From contig JBGPWL010000027.1 of the NCBI GenBank assembly GCA_041492185.1, positions 1-50,215 of the forward strand: a DNA stretch of 50,215 bases, written 5' to 3'. The notes under the pieces are model-generated. The model ran no database searches. It saw only the letters and a list, made by a program, of their open reading frames with translations, and was not told where the DNA came from. A program made the position numbers and the translations under genes. Positions 40,891-49,327 of this stretch are shown piece by piece; within the stretch, counting starts at the first letter, position 1, and every line of letters starts with the position of its first letter. The stretch is from JAOAPY01 sp041492185 (lineage in GTDB: Bacteria; Acidobacteriota; Blastocatellia; Pyrinomonadales; Pyrinomonadaceae).

Positions 40891-42471
40891 ATGAACTCTA
40901 TGCTTCGTGATTTTTCGTGTGATTTCGTGGATCGTTTTTCATCTGCGGAGAGTCGATCCACGCGCATCACCGAAACGGCACGAAAAGAAAAACGCGCAAA
41001 CTGGATCCCGTGTAATGCCGGTTTGTTAATGCTCATCGCGTCAATCGGCTCGACCCCGTTTCTCTCGGGTTGCATCTCTCCCAAGCGCACGCCAAATCTC
41101 GAACGCGTCTTCGCCGAAGCGCGCGCGAAAACAGGCAAGCGACCTGTGATCGTCATTCCCGGCGTGCTCGGCTCACGACTGATCAACTCAAAAACCGGCG
41201 AGGTGGTTTGGCCCTCCGTGCTTCGCTCTGACGACGAGCATTCGATGTTGCCAATGACCCCGAACCTCGCTGCCAACCGCGACGATGTGGTGTCGTCAGG
41301 AATCGTTGAGACAGTAAAACTCGCGCGGGTGCTGCCCGAAGTTTACGTGTACCGGGAACTGCTCGACGCGCTCAGACATTATGGCGGGTATCGCGAAGGC
41401 GATTGGAACAACCCGACTGACGGCGGTGATCGTGACACGTTTTACGTCTTCGCTTACGACTTTCGGCGAGACAATGTGGAGAGCGCGCAACTGCTCGAGC
41501 GCCGTCTGCGCGCCTTGAAAGAGAAACTTCACCGGCCCGACTTGCGCTTTAACGTCCTGGCTCACTCGATGGGCGGTCTGGTTGCGCGCTACGCGGCAAT
41601 GTATGGCGATAGCGATCTGCCTGCTGATGGTGTTCCGCCGCAACCGACCTGGGCCGGCGCCGCCGACATCAACAAGATCATTATGCTGGGCGTGCCGAAT
41701 GAAGGCTCCGCCGATGCGTTTAGCACCCTGATTGACGGATATTCGATCACCGAAGGGCTGCGGCGGCGCATCCCGCTGCTCAATAAACTAACCGCCGAAG
41801 AGTCGATCACCGCGCCGTCAATCTTTCAGCTCTTGCCACACGGCAAAGCGGCGACCTTTCTTGACGAGAATCTGAAACCATTGCCAATCGATCTTTACGA
41901 TCCGGCTGTCTGGAAGAAGTATGGCTGGTCGCCAATCAATGATCCTGAGTACCGTCGGCGCTACGTTAATCGACGCAACGATTCCGCCCGCGCGCTCGCT
42001 GGCAAACGATCGCTTGAGGAACTGGACGGCTATCTCGCCGCGGTACTTCAGCGCGCGCGGCGATTTCATGACGCTCTCGATACAGTTTCAGATAGCAATG
42101 TGCCTGTCGTACTCCTGGCCATCGGCGGCGACTGCGAAGAGACGCTGAACGCGCCCATCGTGATGCGCAACACCAAACGCGATCGCTGGCTTACCCTGAT
42201 CAGGCCGCGGGAATACCGCACCGCGACAGGTCAAAAGATCACGCGGCAACAAGCGGAGGACGCAATGTCTGCGCCCGGCGATGGCCGCGTTACCCGACGC
42301 TCTTTGTTGGGTCAGGATCTTTCAGGCAGGCGACGCACCGGTGTGGTCTTTGACTCGCCACTGTCTCTAACGTACGCAATCTTCGGCTGCGATTTGCACG
42401 GCTCGCTGCAAAAAAACAAGACGCTGCAGGACAATGCGCTCACGGCGTTGGTGGGTGAAGCGATGAAGTAG
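40891..42471 (+). CDS. LCAT-like alpha/beta-hydrolase lipoprotein
   Basis: A 526-residue protein of the lecithin:cholesterol-acyltransferase-like lipase group, probably anchored in the outer or inner membrane. A lipobox is visible in STPFLSGCISPKR (C61) after the hydrophobic AGLLMLIASIG. The catalytic core starts VIVIPGVLGSRLINSKTGE, with the nucleophile in NVLAHSMGGLVARY and YVFAYDFRRDN before it. ATG 40891 was chosen, but about 40 residues precede the signal sequence; this N-terminus is encoded by a stretch (40903-40932) resembling a common intergenic repeat, so the true start may be later. Its end is followed by purine-rich tandem repeats. Confidence 0.8.
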   Translation: MNSMLRDFSCDFVDRFSSAESRSTRITETARKEKRANWIPCNAGLLMLIASIGSTPFLSGCISPKRTPNLERVFAEARAKTGKRPVIVIPGVLGSRLINSKTGEVVWPSVLRSDDEHSMLPMTPNLAANRDDVVSSGIVETVKLARVLPEVYVYRELLDALRHYGGYREGDWNNPTDGGDRDTFYVFAYDFRRDNVESAQLLERRLRALKEKLHRPDLRFNVLAHSMGGLVARYAAMYGDSDLPADGVPPQPTWAGAADINKIIMLGVPNEGSADAFSTLIDGYSITEGLRRRIPLLNKLTAEESITAPSIFQLLPHGKAATFLDENLKPLPIDLYDPAVWKKYGWSPINDPEYRRRYVNRRNDSARALAGKRSLEELDGYLAAVLQRARRFHDALDTVSDSNVPVVLLAIGGDCEETLNAPIVMRNTKRDRWLTLIRPREYRTATGQKITRQQAEDAMSAPGDGRVTRRSLLGQDLSGRRRTGVVFDSPLSLTYAIFGCDLHGSLQKNKTLQDNALTALVGEAMK

Positions 42472-42472
42472 A

Positions 42473-42570
42473 GCAGGAGGCGGGAGGCAGGAGGCGGGAG
42501 GCAGGAGGCGGGAGGCAGGAGGCAGGAGCAGGAGGCAGAGGCAGGAGGCAGGAGGCAGGCGGCAGGCCCA
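42473..42570. repeat. Purine-rich tandem repeat of GGAGGCA/GGAGGCG units
   Basis: About a dozen near-identical heptamers (for example GGCAGGAGGCGGGAGGC) directly after the lipase stop codon. Shorter matches on the opposite strand (CTGCCGTCTGCCTCCTTG, 43037-43054) flank the other side of the four-helix-bundle gene. Confidence 0.85.
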
Positions 42571-42581
42571 GGAAGGCCATC

Positions 42582-42956
42582 TCACCGAGCAAACCTTTCG
42601 GGATGAGCGATCATACCGCCGAGCATCCTACCGATTTCTTCATAACCAGCAAGTAACTCTGCTTGCCGCTTCTTTGAGAGGTAGCCGCATCCTTCGGCGA
42701 AATCTAACCACACTTGGGTTTCAGTTGCTTCTCCGTCTGCATCGGCCATCTTGCTAACAAACATCCTGGGATAACGTTTCTTGCGATAGCCCTCACCAAT
42801 ATTCGCCGCGACGCTTCTGGATGCGCGGCGAATCTGATCAATTAGAGAATATTTCTCTTCCTTTGGGAAAGCCTTCGACTCTTGGAAGATTTCCATCGCT
42901 AGCTTGAAAGCTAGTTGGTATACCTTGAGGTCCCTTAAGCCTTGTGTGGTAGGCAT
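42582..42956 (-). CDS. Four-helix-bundle (S23/IVS-type) protein
   Basis: A 124-residue all-helical protein of the family first found in 23S rRNA intervening sequences. Its start MPTTQGLRDLKVYQLAFKLA is typical: a helix with the DLKVYQ signature. IRRASRSVAANIGEGYRKKR is the diagnostic middle segment, then YLSKKRQAELLAGYEEIGRM and a final short helix. ATG 42956 was chosen; the frame continues upstream into repeat sequence that is not part of the protein. The gene is bordered by purine-rich repeats on the left and their inverse on the right, which suggests it moved as a cassette. Function is unknown; related proteins occur with retroelements and rRNA insertions, but no reverse transcriptase is here. 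Confidence 0.88.
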   Translation of the reverse strand: MPTTQGLRDLKVYQLAFKLAMEIFQESKAFPKEEKYSLIDQIRRASRSVAANIGEGYRKKRYPRMFVSKMADADGEATETQVWLDFAEGCGYLSKKRQAELLAGYEEIGRMLGGMIAHPERFAR

Positions 42957-43054
42957 AATTTCTTGTCGCTCTTTTTTTTGAATTGTTGTCCTTGAATTGT
43001 TGTGTGCTGCACGCTGATTTCTAACGCAGCTCACCTGCCGTCTGCCTCCTTGCA

Positions 43055-44521
43055 CTACGGATTGATCAAGCCGTCCAGCTTCTCGGCCCAATCCTGATCG
43101 AGGTTTTGGAGGATGTTGTATTGCTGGATCGCAGCGTCGCGATTGCCCATCGCCAGATAACACTTGCCGAGATTGAAATACGCCTTGCCAAAATCCGGCT
43201 TGAGACTAACTGCTCGTTTGAATGCTTCCAGCGCTTCGTTTAGCTTGCCCAGCTCCAGGTAAGCCTCGCCCATGTTGTTGGGCGCGCCCGCATCGCCGGG
43301 CTTCTGGAGTGCCAACTGTTTGAAGATCTCGATCGCCTCGGCATATTTCTTCGAGCGCAAGTACCTTGACCCCAACCGCTCGTACGCGCTCGTATAATCA
43401 GGCTTCAAACGGATCGCTTGCTTGTAAGCCTGAATCTCTTCATCGGGCCGACCCCAGTCGCGATAAGTTAGTCCAAGGGCGTAATAAGCATCCGCGGCAT
43501 TGTAAGGATCGAGTTTGACCGCCTGCCGGTACGCATCGGCTGATTCCCGATATTGCTTCAGGTAATAACTGGCGAGGCCGATGTTGAAAAGAGATTCGGC
43601 AGACGGTCGGAGCGTTACCGCTTTTCGCGACGCTTCGATCGCTTCCGTGTGATGCCCAAGCTTCTCATTACAAAAACCAGTTTGGGCCCACGCTTCCGCG
43701 TAGTTGGCGTCCGACTCGACGGCTCTTTCAAAATACGGCAGCGCCTTTTCGCAATCATCCTTGGAAAGAAAGCTAAGTCCGTCGCGGAAAAACTGCACCG
43801 CCTTCGCGCGTTTGTTTCGACCTGTGGCGACGACGAGATCCGAAAGCGACATGAGCGCTTGCGTCTGCAATTGCGAGATTCGTTCTGAAGGAATGGCAAA
43901 GTTAATGCTTTGTCCGCCGGTTATTTGCAAAGTGGCGACGCCAATCACCTGGCCGCGCATGTTCACGACGGGACTGCCACTCGAACCCGGAGAAATCGGC
44001 GCGGTAATCTGAATGATCCGGCCGAACGTCGGAATGTCGCGCACCGCCGAGACGATGCCGTTGGTGACGCTTCCTTCCAAACCAAAAGGATTGCCAATCA
44101 CGACGACGCTCTCGCCTTCCTGCGGAGAGGTTCGTTCGAGCGAGAGCGGGCGCACAAGATTTGCGGGCGCGTCGACCTTCAACAGCGCAATGTCGCCTTC
44201 CGCATCTACGGCCAGCACGCCTTTGACTCCGTAGACGTTGCCGGTCGATGAATGAACTTCCGCGCGATACGCGCCTTCGATCACGTGGCGATTGGTGACC
44301 ACGCGATCGACGTCGATGAAAAATCCGCTGCCGCGCGAAAGATTCTCGCCGCGATTGTCGAAAGTAATGATGGCAACGGCGGAAGGCTTAATGCGCCGGA
44401 CGAGTTCGGGCAGCGCGTCCTGAGATTTTACCGGAGCGACGGCGGCGAAAAGGCTGACGAGGAGCCCGATCAATGCAAATGTTCGTTTGCTTCGTCGCGA
44501 TACTTGCTTGACTGCCTTCAT
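43055..44521 (-). CDS. HtrA-like (S1C) serine protease with TPR repeats
   Basis: A 488-residue exported protease. After a signal peptide (FALIGLLVSLFAAVAPVKSQ) the trypsin fold has a catalytic triad: His in VTNRHVIEG, Asp in EGDIALLKV and Ser in SPGSSGSPVV. The substrate region GNPFGLEGSVTNGIVSAV is typical of S1C/HtrA proteins. There is no PDZ domain; instead residues ~235-488 are about seven tetratricopeptide repeats (for example AWAQTGFCNEKLGHHTEAIE and AYYALGLTYRDWGRPDEEIQ). A role in periplasmic protein quality control or a TPR-guided proteolysis is likely. It ends 99 bp from the four-helix-bundle gene start and is probably monocistronic. Confidence 0.93.
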   Translation of the reverse strand: MKAVKQVSRRSKRTFALIGLLVSLFAAVAPVKSQDALPELVRRIKPSAVAIITFDNRGENLSRGSGFFIDVDRVVTNRHVIEGAYRAEVHSSTGNVYGVKGVLAVDAEGDIALLKVDAPANLVRPLSLERTSPQEGESVVVIGNPFGLEGSVTNGIVSAVRDIPTFGRIIQITAPISPGSSGSPVVNMRGQVIGVATLQITGGQSINFAIPSERISQLQTQALMSLSDLVVATGRNKRAKAVQFFRDGLSFLSKDDCEKALPYFERAVESDANYAEAWAQTGFCNEKLGHHTEAIEASRKAVTLRPSAESLFNIGLASYYLKQYRESADAYRQAVKLDPYNAADAYYALGLTYRDWGRPDEEIQAYKQAIRLKPDYTSAYERLGSRYLRSKKYAEAIEIFKQLALQKPGDAGAPNNMGEAYLELGKLNEALEAFKRAVSLKPDFGKAYFNLGKCYLAMGNRDAAIQQYNILQNLDQDWAEKLDGLINP

Positions 44522-44553
44522 ACGACGGTAATTGTAGTACTTTCAGCGCCGGC

Positions 44554-45075
44554 TCACACTTGTCCGGTGAAGCTTCGGCTTGCCTCGTCGAAAATTTCTT
44601 TCGTCGAACGATGCGAACCGAATACGAAGGCCCCGGTCTCGGAGCTGAAGAAATGTTTTTCGGTTGTGGTGGTGAATTGAAACCACGAGACCGCTCCGTT
44701 AGGGAAGGGAGATTTTCCAATCCAATTGATCGTGGAATTTCCTGGAGCAAACTGTAGGACTACTGAGTTGCCGGAATTTGTTTCGCCGAGAAAGAGTGAG
44801 CTGCCGGGCGCCAGCACCAAAACGCCCGCACCCTCCCAGGGAAAAATCTTGAACCACGACTTAAAGCGCGGCTCGGAAGCATACCGCACTGGCAGACAAC
44901 GCTTGGTGCCCACCAACTGTTGATTTGCCGCCAGCACGCGTTCTCGGATTCGTTTGCGTTTGCTGTTTTGGAAGAAGACGTAAATGAAGAACCCGATGAA
45001 GGGAATGAAAAAGAGAGCCAAAGCGATTAGGAAAATCACGATTATTACTATTGTCTGGGCGTCGTCGTTGCTCAT
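44554..45075 (-). CDS. Membrane-anchored protein of unknown function
   Basis: A 173-residue protein. ATG 45075 (MSNDDAQTIVII) was chosen; the frame extends upstream through a hairpin repeat and those residues are unlikely to be real. A long hydrophobic stretch at 8-36 (TIVIIVIFLIALALFFIPFI then GFFIYVFF) forms one or two membrane helices, followed by a basic segment (QNSKRKRIRERV). The remainder looks like a small beta-rich cytoplasmic domain (CLPVRYASEPRFKSWFKIFP, GVLVLAPGSSLFLGE, WFQFTTTTEKHFFSSE). No family is recognised. It lies 32 bp upstream of the HtrA-like gene and on the same strand, so co-transcription is possible. Confidence 0.65.
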   Translation of the reverse strand: MSNDDAQTIVIIVIFLIALALFFIPFIGFFIYVFFQNSKRKRIRERVLAANQQLVGTKRCLPVRYASEPRFKSWFKIFPWEGAGVLVLAPGSSLFLGETNSGNSVVLQFAPGNSTINWIGKSPFPNGAVSWFQFTTTTEKHFFSSETGAFVFGSHRSTKEIFDEASRSFTGQV

Positions 45076-45107
45076 TATAGGTGATCGCTCTCCTGATTTA
45101 AGTCCCG

Positions 45108-45285
45108 TAGGGACGGAATATTTATAGATAACGAACGATAGCTCAACCGAAGGCCCGTAGGGCCGGCATATTCGCTTGGATCGCACCCCTAGTTCACATT
45201 CGGAAAATATGCCGCCCTTTCGGGGCTCGTCCACTTATGCATCTGCGGGCCTATAAATATTTCGGCCCTACGGGCCTGCTTGAAG
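45108..45285. repeat. Array of CCCGTAGGG hairpins in inverted order
   Basis: Four units with the core CCCGTAGGG or CCCTACGGG and AT-rich tails (GGAATATTTATAG left; the complement of CTATAAATATTTCGG right) are arranged as two outer and two inner arms that are inverted copies. They fill the gap between proS and the membrane protein gene. This hairpin style is common in bacterial intergenic regions. Confidence 0.8.
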
Positions 45286-45330
45286 CAAGCTCGGCGACCC
45301 GGATCTCATCGGGTCACAGCAAACGATGAG

Positions 45331-47082
45331 CTAAGTACCTGCAAGAGCGAGTCGTTGAACATGCGAGACGACGTCGCTCAGCTTTATGTCCTCACTCTGC
45401 TTCGCTTGCCGATCGAATAATTCAACGACGCCATCTGAGATCTTTTTGCCAACAGTGATGCGGTAAGGAACGCCAATCAAATCCGCGTCTTTGAATTTGA
45501 CGCCGGCGCGTTCGTCGCGATCGTCGAGTAACACGTCGAGCCCGGCACGCTGCAAGTCTTTGTACAATTGCTCGCCGGCTTCGCGGAGTTCGTCCTGCTT
45601 CATATTCGTGACCGTGACAATCACATCGAAAGGCGCGATCGACTTCGGCCAGATGATGCCGTCGTCGTCGTGATGCAATTCGATCGCCGACGCCATAATG
45701 CGCTCGACCCCGATACCGTAACTGCCCATCACGATCGGCACTTCTTTCCCATCTTGATTCAACACCGTCGCGCCCATCGAAACGGAATACTTCGTGCCGA
45801 GTTTGAAGATGTGACCAATCTCGAGCGCCTTGAAAACCTGGAGCGTACCGCTTTCGCATTTCGGACAGCCTTCGCCGGCATTGACCGCGCGCAGGTCCGC
45901 CCACTCATCAACCGGGATGTCACGTGCTATATCAACTCCGCGGATGTGGTGGTCATCTTTGTTCGCGCCGGTGGTCATGTTGCGGCGACCACTTAGAGCA
46001 TGATCGGCAATGACCCGTAGTTTTTTGCCGGTCATCACCGCTTTTTGTTTTGCACCAACAGCGCCGAGGCTGCCCGCGCTTGCGCCCATCAGGGAGACGA
46101 TCTCTTCCGATTGTGCCGGTCGGGCGATCGCGCCGTTCAAGGCCGCCGCAAGTTTGGTATCGTGCAATTGATGATCGCCGCGGAGCAGAGCCAACACGTA
46201 TTGCGAGTCGTCGCCGTCTTTCGTGGCGATGTAAACCAATGTTTTGATCTGCCGATCGGCCGCCGCGCCTCCGGGAAACGTCGTCAGGTCTTCAATCGTG
46301 CGCACGCCCGGCGTCGGAAACTCTTCCGGCGCGTCTGGTCCGGCGCCATCTTCAATTGCCGGGATACGCGACGTTGCCTTCTCGACATTCGCTGCATAGC
46401 CGCACGTCTCGCAGGTTGCGATCAGATCTTCGCCTGCGTCGGTCTTGACCATGAACTCTTCCGACTGCGAGCCGCCCATAGCGCCTGATGAAGCCTCGAC
46501 AATCACATACTTCAGACCACAGCGATCGAAAATTCGTTTGTAGGCTTCGCGCTGTTCCTCGAACGCTTTATCGAGACCAGCCTGATCGATATCAAAGGTG
46601 TACGCGTCTTTCATAATGAAGTGACGCACGCGCAGCACGCCCGATTTTGGTCGCGGCTCGTCGCGAAACTTCACCTGAATCTGATACCAGACCTGCGGCA
46701 ATTGTTTGTAAGAGCGCAACTCGTGGCGAGCGATCGAAGTAAAGACTTCTTCATGCGTCATGCCGAGACACATGTCTGCGTCCTTGCGATCCTTGAGACG
46801 AAACATATCGGCGCCAATCGCGCTCCAGCGCCCTGACTCTTTCCATAGCTCAGCCGGATGCAAGGCAGGCAGGAAAAATTCCTGACCACCGATGCGGTTC
46901 ATCTCTTCGCGCAGAATCTGCATCACCTTCACAGCGACGCGTTGCGCGAGCGGCAGGTAAGAATAGATTCCGGAGGCAAGCTGGCGCATCAAACCCGCGC
47001 GCAAAAGCAGTTTGTGCGAGATGACTTCGGCATCAGCCGGGTCTTCGCGCAGTGTTGGGATGAAATATTGTGACCAGCGCAT
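45331..47082 (-). CDS. proS: Prolyl-tRNA synthetase, bacterial type
   Basis: ProS charges tRNA-Pro. The 583-residue protein is the bacterial class II type with an editing insertion. Motif 1 spans AGLMRQLASGIYSYLPLAQR; motif 2 appears as KFRDEPRPKSGVLRVRHFIM; motif 3 as MGSYGIGVERIMASAIE. The insertion domain (about 230-390) has the editing-site region VKTLVYIA-like IKTLVYIATKDG and GDHQLHDTKLA. The anticodon-binding domain is at the end (FDVIVTVTNMKQDELREAGE, GLDVLLDDRDERAGVKFKDA). Full length, no damage. It is divergent from rpiB across 185 bp that hold a repeat pair. Confidence 0.96.
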   Translation of the reverse strand: MRWSQYFIPTLREDPADAEVISHKLLLRAGLMRQLASGIYSYLPLAQRVAVKVMQILREEMNRIGGQEFFLPALHPAELWKESGRWSAIGADMFRLKDRKDADMCLGMTHEEVFTSIARHELRSYKQLPQVWYQIQVKFRDEPRPKSGVLRVRHFIMKDAYTFDIDQAGLDKAFEEQREAYKRIFDRCGLKYVIVEASSGAMGGSQSEEFMVKTDAGEDLIATCETCGYAANVEKATSRIPAIEDGAGPDAPEEFPTPGVRTIEDLTTFPGGAAADRQIKTLVYIATKDGDDSQYVLALLRGDHQLHDTKLAAALNGAIARPAQSEEIVSLMGASAGSLGAVGAKQKAVMTGKKLRVIADHALSGRRNMTTGANKDDHHIRGVDIARDIPVDEWADLRAVNAGEGCPKCESGTLQVFKALEIGHIFKLGTKYSVSMGATVLNQDGKEVPIVMGSYGIGVERIMASAIELHHDDDGIIWPKSIAPFDVIVTVTNMKQDELREAGEQLYKDLQRAGLDVLLDDRDERAGVKFKDADLIGVPYRITVGKKISDGVVELFDRQAKQSEDIKLSDVVSHVQRLALAGT

Positions 47083-47124
47083 ATCGAAGCATTCTCGCTT
47101 AGCAGTACAGGTTAGCGCAACCGA

Positions 47125-47202
47125 CAGGCGCTTAGAGTACCAACTTTAGTTGGGCTTTTCGCGGTCATCAAAACCCGACTAACGTCCGTACTCTATACAT
47201 CG
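47125..47202. repeat. REPIN-like inverted pair, second family
   Basis: CAGGCGCTTAGAGTACCAAC on the left and the complement of CCGTACTCTATACATCG on the right match the family at 24920-24994. Each half has a hairpin (CCAAC-TTTA-GTTGG; CCGAC-TAAC-GTCCG-like). It sits in the divergent gap between proS and rpiB. Confidence 0.75.
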
Positions 47203-47267
47203 CTATCACTTCGTTGCGACTATCGCAACGCGTGATGTACCATCAAATCAATAAGTGAGATTACGTA

Positions 47268-47801
47268 ATGAAAATAGCAATCGCGGCTGATCATGCCGGT
47301 TACGAGCGGAAGGAACAACTGAAGCCGCTGCTCGACGAACTCGGAGTGCAGTACGAAGATCTCGGCACTGTATCGCCTGAGTCGGTAGACTATCCCGACT
47401 ACGCGCGCAAAGTTGCTGAAGAAGTTGCGCGGGGCAGCGTCGATCAAGGCGTGCTGGTGTGCGGCTCGGGAACCGGCATGGCGATCGCGGCCAACAAAGT
47501 TCCGGGTGTGCGTGCGGCGGTTGCGTGGTCCGAGGAAACCGCGCGTCTCGCTCGCGAGCACAACGACGCAAACGTCCTGGCCATCGGCGCGCGCACCACG
47601 CCGCCGGAACTGATTCCCCGAATCGTGCGCGCCTGGTTTGAAACGGACTTCGCCGGCGGACGCCACGCCGAGCGAGTCGAGAAGATAAGACAGATCGAAT
47701 TAGCCACAGAGGCACAAAGACACAGAGAAGAGAAAAGAGTTGGCAGTCAGCAGGAGGCAGTAGGCAGAAAGCAAGAGATACCGGATTCGCAATCATGTTG
47801 A
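47268..47801 (+). CDS. rpiB: Ribose 5-phosphate isomerase B with a repeat-derived tail
   Basis: RpiB interconverts ribose-5-phosphate and ribulose-5-phosphate in the pentose phosphate pathway. The core has IAIAADHAGYERKEQLKPLL, the proton-relay residue Cys in LVCGSGTGMAIAANKVPGVR, and EHNDANVLAIGART with the conserved His/Asn. Known RpiB proteins are about 145-150 residues; this one is 177. The extra tail (ELATEAQRHREEKRVGSQQE...) begins exactly where a CCACAGAGGCACAAAGACAC repeat starts, so an element seems to have removed the native stop codon. The tail is hydrophilic and may be tolerated. It precedes glyA by 79 bp. Confidence 0.92.
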   Translation: MKIAIAADHAGYERKEQLKPLLDELGVQYEDLGTVSPESVDYPDYARKVAEEVARGSVDQGVLVCGSGTGMAIAANKVPGVRAAVAWSEETARLAREHNDANVLAIGARTTPPELIPRIVRAWFETDFAGGRHAERVEKIRQIELATEAQRHREEKRVGSQQEAVGRKQEIPDSQSC

Positions 47802-47857
47802 TGCTCTCTCATCTCTCTTGCTTGTAGGTTGCTCTGTGTCTCTGTGCCTCTGTGGCT
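47703..47857. repeat. Inverted repeat around a GGAGGCA-like centre
   Basis: GCCACAGAGGCACAAAGACA (47702-) and its near-perfect complement in CTCTGTGTCTCTGTGCCTCTGTGGC (47832-47856) are arms of about 25 bp that flank a purine-rich centre (GCAGGAGGCAGTAGGCAG). The left arm lies inside the rpiB coding frame; the right arm is in the rpiB-glyA gap, 23 bp before the glyA start. Confidence 0.85.
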
Positions 47858-47880
47858 GATTCTAAGAAAAGGAAAACGCA

Positions 47881-49182
47881 GTGTCTGATCTAAAGAATGC
47901 GCCACTTGCCGATGTCGATCCCCTGATCGCTGGCGCCATCGACAGCGAAGTCGCGCGGCAGGCCAACGGCCTCGAGTTAATCGCGTCGGAGAATTTTGTC
48001 AGCGAAGCCGTGCTCGAAGCGGCAGGTTCAGTCTTCACCAACAAGTATGCTGAAGGTTATCCGAAGAAGCGTTATTACGGCGGCTGCGAGTGGACCGACG
48101 TCGTGGAGCAGGCGGCGATCGATCGCGCGAAAGAATTGTTCGGCGCGGACCACGCGAACGTCCAGCCGCACAGCGGCGCGCAGGCCAACATGACCGTCTA
48201 TCTCGCGGCGATTCAATATGGGGACCAGATTTTGGGAATGAGTCTTTCCCACGGCGGCCATCTCACGCACGGTCATCCGATGAATTTCTCCGGCCTTAGT
48301 TACAAGGTCGCCGACTACGGCGTCTCGCGCGAGACGGAGACGATCGATTACGACGAGTTGCAACGCGTCGCAGAAGAGCACAAGCCCAAACTGATCGTCT
48401 GCGGAGCGTCCGCGTATCCGCGCATTATCGATTTTGATCGCATCAGCCAGATCGCAAAGAGTATCGGCGCGCGCATGTTTGCCGACATCGCGCACATCGC
48501 AGGTCCGATTGCCGCTGGTCTGCATCCTTCACCCGTGCCGTGCGCTGATTATGTAACGACGACAACGCACAAGACCCTTCGTGGACCGCGCGGCGGTTTG
48601 ATTCTTTGCAAAGAAGAACACGCGAAAGAGATCGATCGGAAGCTTTTCCCCGGCGTCCAGGGCGGCCCGCTGGTTCACATCATCGCGGCCAAGGCCGTCG
48701 CGTTTGGTGAAGCGTTGCGTGATGACTTCAAAGAATATCAGCGTCAAATTCTCGCTAACGCGAAGGCGCTCGCTTCAGAATTGCAGGAGGAGGGTCTGCG
48801 TCTCGTCTCCGGCGGCACCGACAACCACCTGATGCTGGTCGATGTTTGGATGAACGGGAAGGGAATCACCGGCAAAGAAGCGGAAAAAGCCCTCGAAGCC
48901 GCGCGCATCACCGTCAACAAAAACACGATCCCATTTGATCAGAACAAGCCGTTCGTCGCCTCGGGCCTCCGCATTGGCACGCCCGCTGTCACGACGCGCG
49001 GCATGAAAGAGCCGGAGATGCGCGAAATCGGCCGACTGATTGCTGAAGTAATTCACGCTCCCGAATCAGAAGACGTGCGTGGCAAAGTGCAACAAGGAGT
49101 CGCCGATCTGACCGCGCGATTTCCGCTGTATGCGAAACGATTGAAGCGGCAGACGGGATCTGAGGCGATCGGCGCGGATTGA
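47881..49182 (+). CDS. glyA: Serine hydroxymethyltransferase
   Basis: GlyA interconverts serine and glycine using tetrahydrofolate and pyridoxal phosphate, the main source of one-carbon units. The 433-residue protein starts at GTG 47881, which follows AAGGAAAA. Family landmarks: LELIASENFVSEAVLEAAGS, YPKKRYYGGCEWTD, MSLSHGGHLTHG, DIAHIAGPIAAGLHPSP, and the PLP lysine in TTTTHKTLRGPRGGLI. TVNKNTIPFDQNKPFVASGLR and GTPAVTTRGM close the active site. Full family length. An inverted repeat separates it from rpiB; a hairpin (AGCCGCG-TTCA-CGCGGCT) follows it at 49205 and may serve as terminator. Confidence 0.97.
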   Translation: MSDLKNAPLADVDPLIAGAIDSEVARQANGLELIASENFVSEAVLEAAGSVFTNKYAEGYPKKRYYGGCEWTDVVEQAAIDRAKELFGADHANVQPHSGAQANMTVYLAAIQYGDQILGMSLSHGGHLTHGHPMNFSGLSYKVADYGVSRETETIDYDELQRVAEEHKPKLIVCGASAYPRIIDFDRISQIAKSIGARMFADIAHIAGPIAAGLHPSPVPCADYVTTTTHKTLRGPRGGLILCKEEHAKEIDRKLFPGVQGGPLVHIIAAKAVAFGEALRDDFKEYQRQILANAKALASELQEEGLRLVSGGTDNHLMLVDVWMNGKGITGKEAEKALEAARITVNKNTIPFDQNKPFVASGLRIGTPAVTTRGMKEPEMREIGRLIAEVIHAPESEDVRGKVQQGVADLTARFPLYAKRLKRQTGSEAIGAD

Positions 49183-49204
49183 GCAGTCTTGGCTCTCGGT
49201 TTTT

Positions 49205-49262
49205 AGCCGCGTTCACGCGGCTTTCCCGAAGGGTTACTAGACCAGCCGTTTTACGGCTGGGG
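49205..49262 (+). repeat. REP unit, first family, beside the Y1 transposase
   Basis: AGCCGCGTTCACGCGGCTTT forms a hairpin, followed by CCCGAAGGGTTACTAGACC and a second hairpin CAGCCGTTTTACGGCTG. Two further copies lie at 25397-25452 and 25589-25644. The unit sits 66 bp before the transposase start and just after glyA. Confidence 0.88.
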
Positions 49263-49327
49263 GCGTCCCGTTTCCAAAAAATTCTCCAGCCCGCTTCAGC
49301 GGGCTTCTCCACGAAAGGCTTCAGCCG

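Noticed and set aside
42473..42570. Possible CRISPR array
   Set aside because: The repeats are 7-mers in direct contact with no spacers of constant length and no cas genes.
42582..42956. Accessory gene of a diversity-generating retroelement
   Set aside because: The four-helix-bundle protein resembles Avd in fold only; there is no reverse transcriptase and no template/variable repeat pair in the window.
42957..43163. Upstream extension of the four-helix-bundle protein
   Set aside because: The frame is open but runs into the neighbouring protease gene and repeat DNA; the conserved start is at 42956.
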